Positions 4,900-6,829 of a stretch of DNA of 6,829 bases are shown piece after piece (the stretch's first letter is position 1; the number at the start of each line of letters is the position of its first letter). The stretch comes from Hyphomicrobiales bacterium. GTDB lineage: Bacteria > Pseudomonadota > Alphaproteobacteria > Rhizobiales > S144-35. The DNA is taken from positions 1 to 6,829 of the forward strand of contig WGBT01000277.1 of the NCBI GenBank assembly GCA_015494185.1, given 5' to 3'. Made by a program: the position numbers and the translations under genes. The notes below the pieces were generated by a model, which was not told the origin of the DNA, ran no database searches, and saw only the letters and a list, made by a program, of their open reading frames with translations.

Positions 4900-6829
4900 A
4901 TGCCCGCGAAATCTCTCCTTATCGAAGTGCATCTGCTGGATAGGCGGTTTCATGGCCGGGGGGACTGGCCGCCTGCGCCCTTCCGGCTGTTTCAGGCGCT
5001 GATTGCAGGCGCCTATGGCGGCCGCTATGTCTGCGAGGCGCGCGCGGCCAAGGATGCCGCCTTCAAATGGCTCGAAACACTTGCGCCCCCGCTGATCGCC
5101 GCGCCCAGAGCCGAGCCTTTGAAAAAGGGCACGCTCTATGTGCCCAACAATGACCTTGATAGCGTTGGCGGCGATCCCGCCCGCATCGCCAATATTCGCA
5201 CCGCGAAGCCCTTTGCGCCCAGGTTCATTGTTGGTCATGCCCCCTTGCTTTATGTTTGGGGCTTTGATGAGGGGGAGACGCACGCCCGTTGCATCGCCGA
5301 GATGGCGCACCGTTTGCACACATTCGGCTGGGGGATCGATGCCGCCTTTGCGCGGGCCGAAATTCTGGATGCCCAACAGGCCGAAGACCGTTTGCGGACC
5401 CATGGCGGCGCGATTTCCAGGCCCTCGGACACCGGCCGCAGCAAGCTTCTGAACTGTCCGGCGCAAGGCTCGCTTGTGTCATTACAGGAACGGTTTGAGA
5501 AAGGCGGCAGCCGGTTCAAATACCGCAAGGCTGGCCCTTCTTCCACCCGCATCAGCTTCCGAAAGCCGCCGCCAGCCCGCCATAGCCGCGTGGCCTATGA
5601 CAGCCCGCCGGCCCGTCTCGTTTTCGAACTCGCCCCGGCTGACGACACAACACCGGAGAACAAGAACCGCCGGTTTGCGCCCCTTGCTTTGACGCGGGCG
5701 GCGGAACTCGTCTGTTTTGCCCGTGATCATGCAGCAAACCGTCTTGGCAACACCTATCCTGCTGCAACAATCGAGCGCTTTTTGATTGGGCGGGGGGCCA
5801 CAGAGGCGGACAAGGCCCGCCGTGTTCGCTTCATTCCGCTGCCCTCGATCGGATTTACCCATGCCGACCGCGCCATCCGCCGGCTGCTTGTCGAGGTTCC
5901 CGTGGACTGTCCGCTGAACGCCGATGACATGGCTTGGGCGCTTTCCGGTGCACATATGGGGGAAGAAACCATTGACGAAGAGACCGGTGAGGTAAGGGAG
6001 ACCGGGCTGCGTCTGCGCCCCAGTGATAGCGATAAGGACAAGATGCTGGGCCACTATGGTATCAGTGAAAATAAGGAGGCCCGGGTTTGGCGAAGTGTGA
6101 CGCCGGTTATTCTGAATCTGGGTAAAGCTGGCAAACGCGCCAAAGGAAAACCGGTCAGAGGAAGGGAGCGTGCCAATTTTGAAAAGCGCTTTGCAGCGGC
6201 GGTGAAACAAGCCTTGCGTCACGCAGGCTTTGACGAGAAAGAGGTTCATATCACCCGCATTCAGCGCGAACCTTTCGAGGCGCGCGGCCAGCGTGCAGAG
6301 GATTTTGCTGCAAGACTGCCGCAATATCTGAAGGACCGAAGTCTGCGCCATGTTGAAATCGTCTTTTTGCAGCCCCAGAGCGGGCCGATTCTGCTTGGGG
6401 ATGGGCGTTTCATGGGCCTTGGTCTGATGGCCCCAGTGTCCAATGCCTCTGTCCCCAATGCCTCTGTTCCCCATGATGCCATTGTAAAGCCCGCCATTGC
6501 CCGCTTTACCTTGGCAGGTCCGCAGCGGCCGTCAATCGAGGACACAATTGTGATCGCCGAAGTCGTGCGCAAGACGGTGATGGCCAAATTTGGCTTTGCC
6601 GATGACCGCAAAGGCCAGCCTCTTGCGCCACCGGCCATTTCCGGCAAGGATCGCCATGGGCGGCCCCTTGCAACGGGGTCCCATGAGCATGGCTTCTTTC
6701 TGCCTGAAGATGCGGATCAGGATGGTCTTATCGACCATGTCATTCTTTATGTGCCAAGCGGACTTTGCGCTTCAACTTGCGAGCGGCTTGAAGAGGTGAC
6801 AAAAATCTATTTGCCCAAGGGGCGCCATG
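4900..6829 (+). CDS. csb2: Type I-G (I-U) Cas5/Cas6 fusion protein Csb2, 3' end cut by window
   Basis: The frame opened by ATG 4900 stays open for 643 codons to the window edge, so the gene is partial. It matches the Csb2/GSU0054 Cas5-Cas6 family. The N-terminal half looks Cas5-like: DWPPAPFRLFQALIAG at 22-37 is a family signature. The second part looks like a Cas6-type RAMP: VWRSVTPVILN at 396-406, IQREPFEARG near 454-463, a His in LRHVEIVF near 485, and the glycine-rich loop GPILLGDGRFMGLGLMAP at 495-512. In the studied type I-G effector, Csb2 processes pre-crRNA and stays on the 3' end of the mature crRNA. Beyond the Gly loop come a 5-residue tandem repeat (about 513-524), RFTLAGPQRPSIED near 535-548, and an H-x-H plus EF-hand-like acidic loop (595-613). 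The catalytic residues cannot be named from sequence alone. The start follows the csb1 stop by 3 bases, which implies translational coupling. cas4-cas1 and cas2 are the expected next genes. Confidence 0.94.
   Translation, partial: MPAKSLLIEVHLLDRRFHGRGDWPPAPFRLFQALIAGAYGGRYVCEARAAKDAAFKWLETLAPPLIAAPRAEPLKKGTLYVPNNDLDSVGGDPARIANIRTAKPFAPRFIVGHAPLLYVWGFDEGETHARCIAEMAHRLHTFGWGIDAAFARAEILDAQQAEDRLRTHGGAISRPSDTGRSKLLNCPAQGSLVSLQERFEKGGSRFKYRKAGPSSTRISFRKPPPARHSRVAYDSPPARLVFELAPADDTTPENKNRRFAPLALTRAAELVCFARDHAANRLGNTYPAATIERFLIGRGATEADKARRVRFIPLPSIGFTHADRAIRRLLVEVPVDCPLNADDMAWALSGAHMGEETIDEETGEVRETGLRLRPSDSDKDKMLGHYGISENKEARVWRSVTPVILNLGKAGKRAKGKPVRGRERANFEKRFAAAVKQALRHAGFDEKEVHITRIQREPFEARGQRAEDFAARLPQYLKDRSLRHVEIVFLQPQSGPILLGDGRFMGLGLMAPVSNASVPNASVPHDAIVKPAIARFTLAGPQRPSIEDTIVIAEVVRKTVMAKFGFADDRKGQPLAPPAISGKDRHGRPLATGSHEHGFFLPEDADQDGLIDHVILYVPSGLCASTCERLEEVTKIYLPKGRH
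6435..6470 (+). repeat. 15-bp in-frame tandem repeat in csb2
   Basis: CAATGCCTCTGTCCC (6441-6455) is followed at once by a copy with one change (6456-6470). The preceding GTGTCC and following CCATGATGCC look like degraded edges of the array. The period is 15 bases, so the frame is kept and the protein gains an Asn-Ala-Ser-Val-Pro repeat (residues 515-524) right after the glycine-rich loop. It looks like a slippage expansion in a loop that tolerates length change. Confidence 0.75.
6682..6738 (+). other. EF-hand-like acidic loop with H-x-H in Csb2
   Basis: Residues 595-613 hold His595-x-His597 and then Asp604-x-Asp606-x-Asp608-Gly609-x-Ile611-Asp612-His613. D-x-D-x-D-G-x-I-D follows the calcium-loop pattern of EF-hand and dockerin loops. 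I recall a similar P-E-D-A-D-x-D-G-x-x-D-H stretch in other Csb2 proteins, so it is probably a family trait. Metal binding is inference. Confidence 0.4.

Noticed and set aside
5482..6474. 330-codon open frame on the - strand opposite csb2
   Set aside because: It lies wholly antisense to conserved Csb2, has no family-like motif, and its length is explained by GC-rich codon use. The Gly-rich N-terminus is just the antisense of the 15-bp repeat.
1..6829. CRISPR array, tRNA, rRNA, insertion sequence or attachment site
   Set aside because: No regularly spaced repeats, no cloverleaf or rRNA-like stretch, and no transposase or terminal inverted repeats were seen.

Overview
The window holds the effector half of a type I-G CRISPR-Cas locus (formerly I-U; GSU0051-0054 / 'Dpsyc' gene set). 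Everything recognisable is on the + strand. The order is cas3, csb3, csb1 (Cas7), csb2 (Cas5/Cas6 fusion), which matches the GSU0051-GSU0054 order in Geobacter sulfurreducens as I remember it. The DNA is moderately GC-rich (about 60% by eye), with GTG and ATG starts and clear Shine-Dalgarno sites. A proteobacterium is likely. An alphaproteobacterium is my best guess, but nothing in the window proves it.

Layout: positions 1-176 are non-coding. They hold a strong GC hairpin, an 8-bp tandem duplication, a 10-bp palindrome and an AT-rich stretch just before the first gene that may carry the promoter. Positions 177-2846 encode Cas3, with the helicase first and the HD nuclease at the C-terminus. 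Positions 2846-3745 encode Csb3, 3745-4896 Csb1, and 4900 to the window end Csb2, which is cut off by the window edge. The first two junctions overlap by one base (TAATG, TGATG) and the third has a 3-base gap, so this is one tightly coupled operon.

Expected working model, from family knowledge: Csb2 cuts pre-crRNA and stays on the crRNA, several Csb1 subunits coat the spacer part, and Csb3 takes the large-subunit (Cas8-like) position. Cas3 is recruited to the R-loop to unwind and degrade target DNA. The adaptation genes (usually a cas4-cas1 fusion and cas2) and the CRISPR array are not in the window and probably lie downstream of csb2.

The system type is known. The details most worth a second look are: a dnaX-like -1 frameshift signal inside csb3 (slippery heptamer, 6-base spacer, hairpin, immediate -1 stop); a 15-bp in-frame tandem repeat next to the glycine-rich loop of Csb2; and an EF-hand-like acidic loop with neighbouring histidines in the Csb2 C-terminal region.
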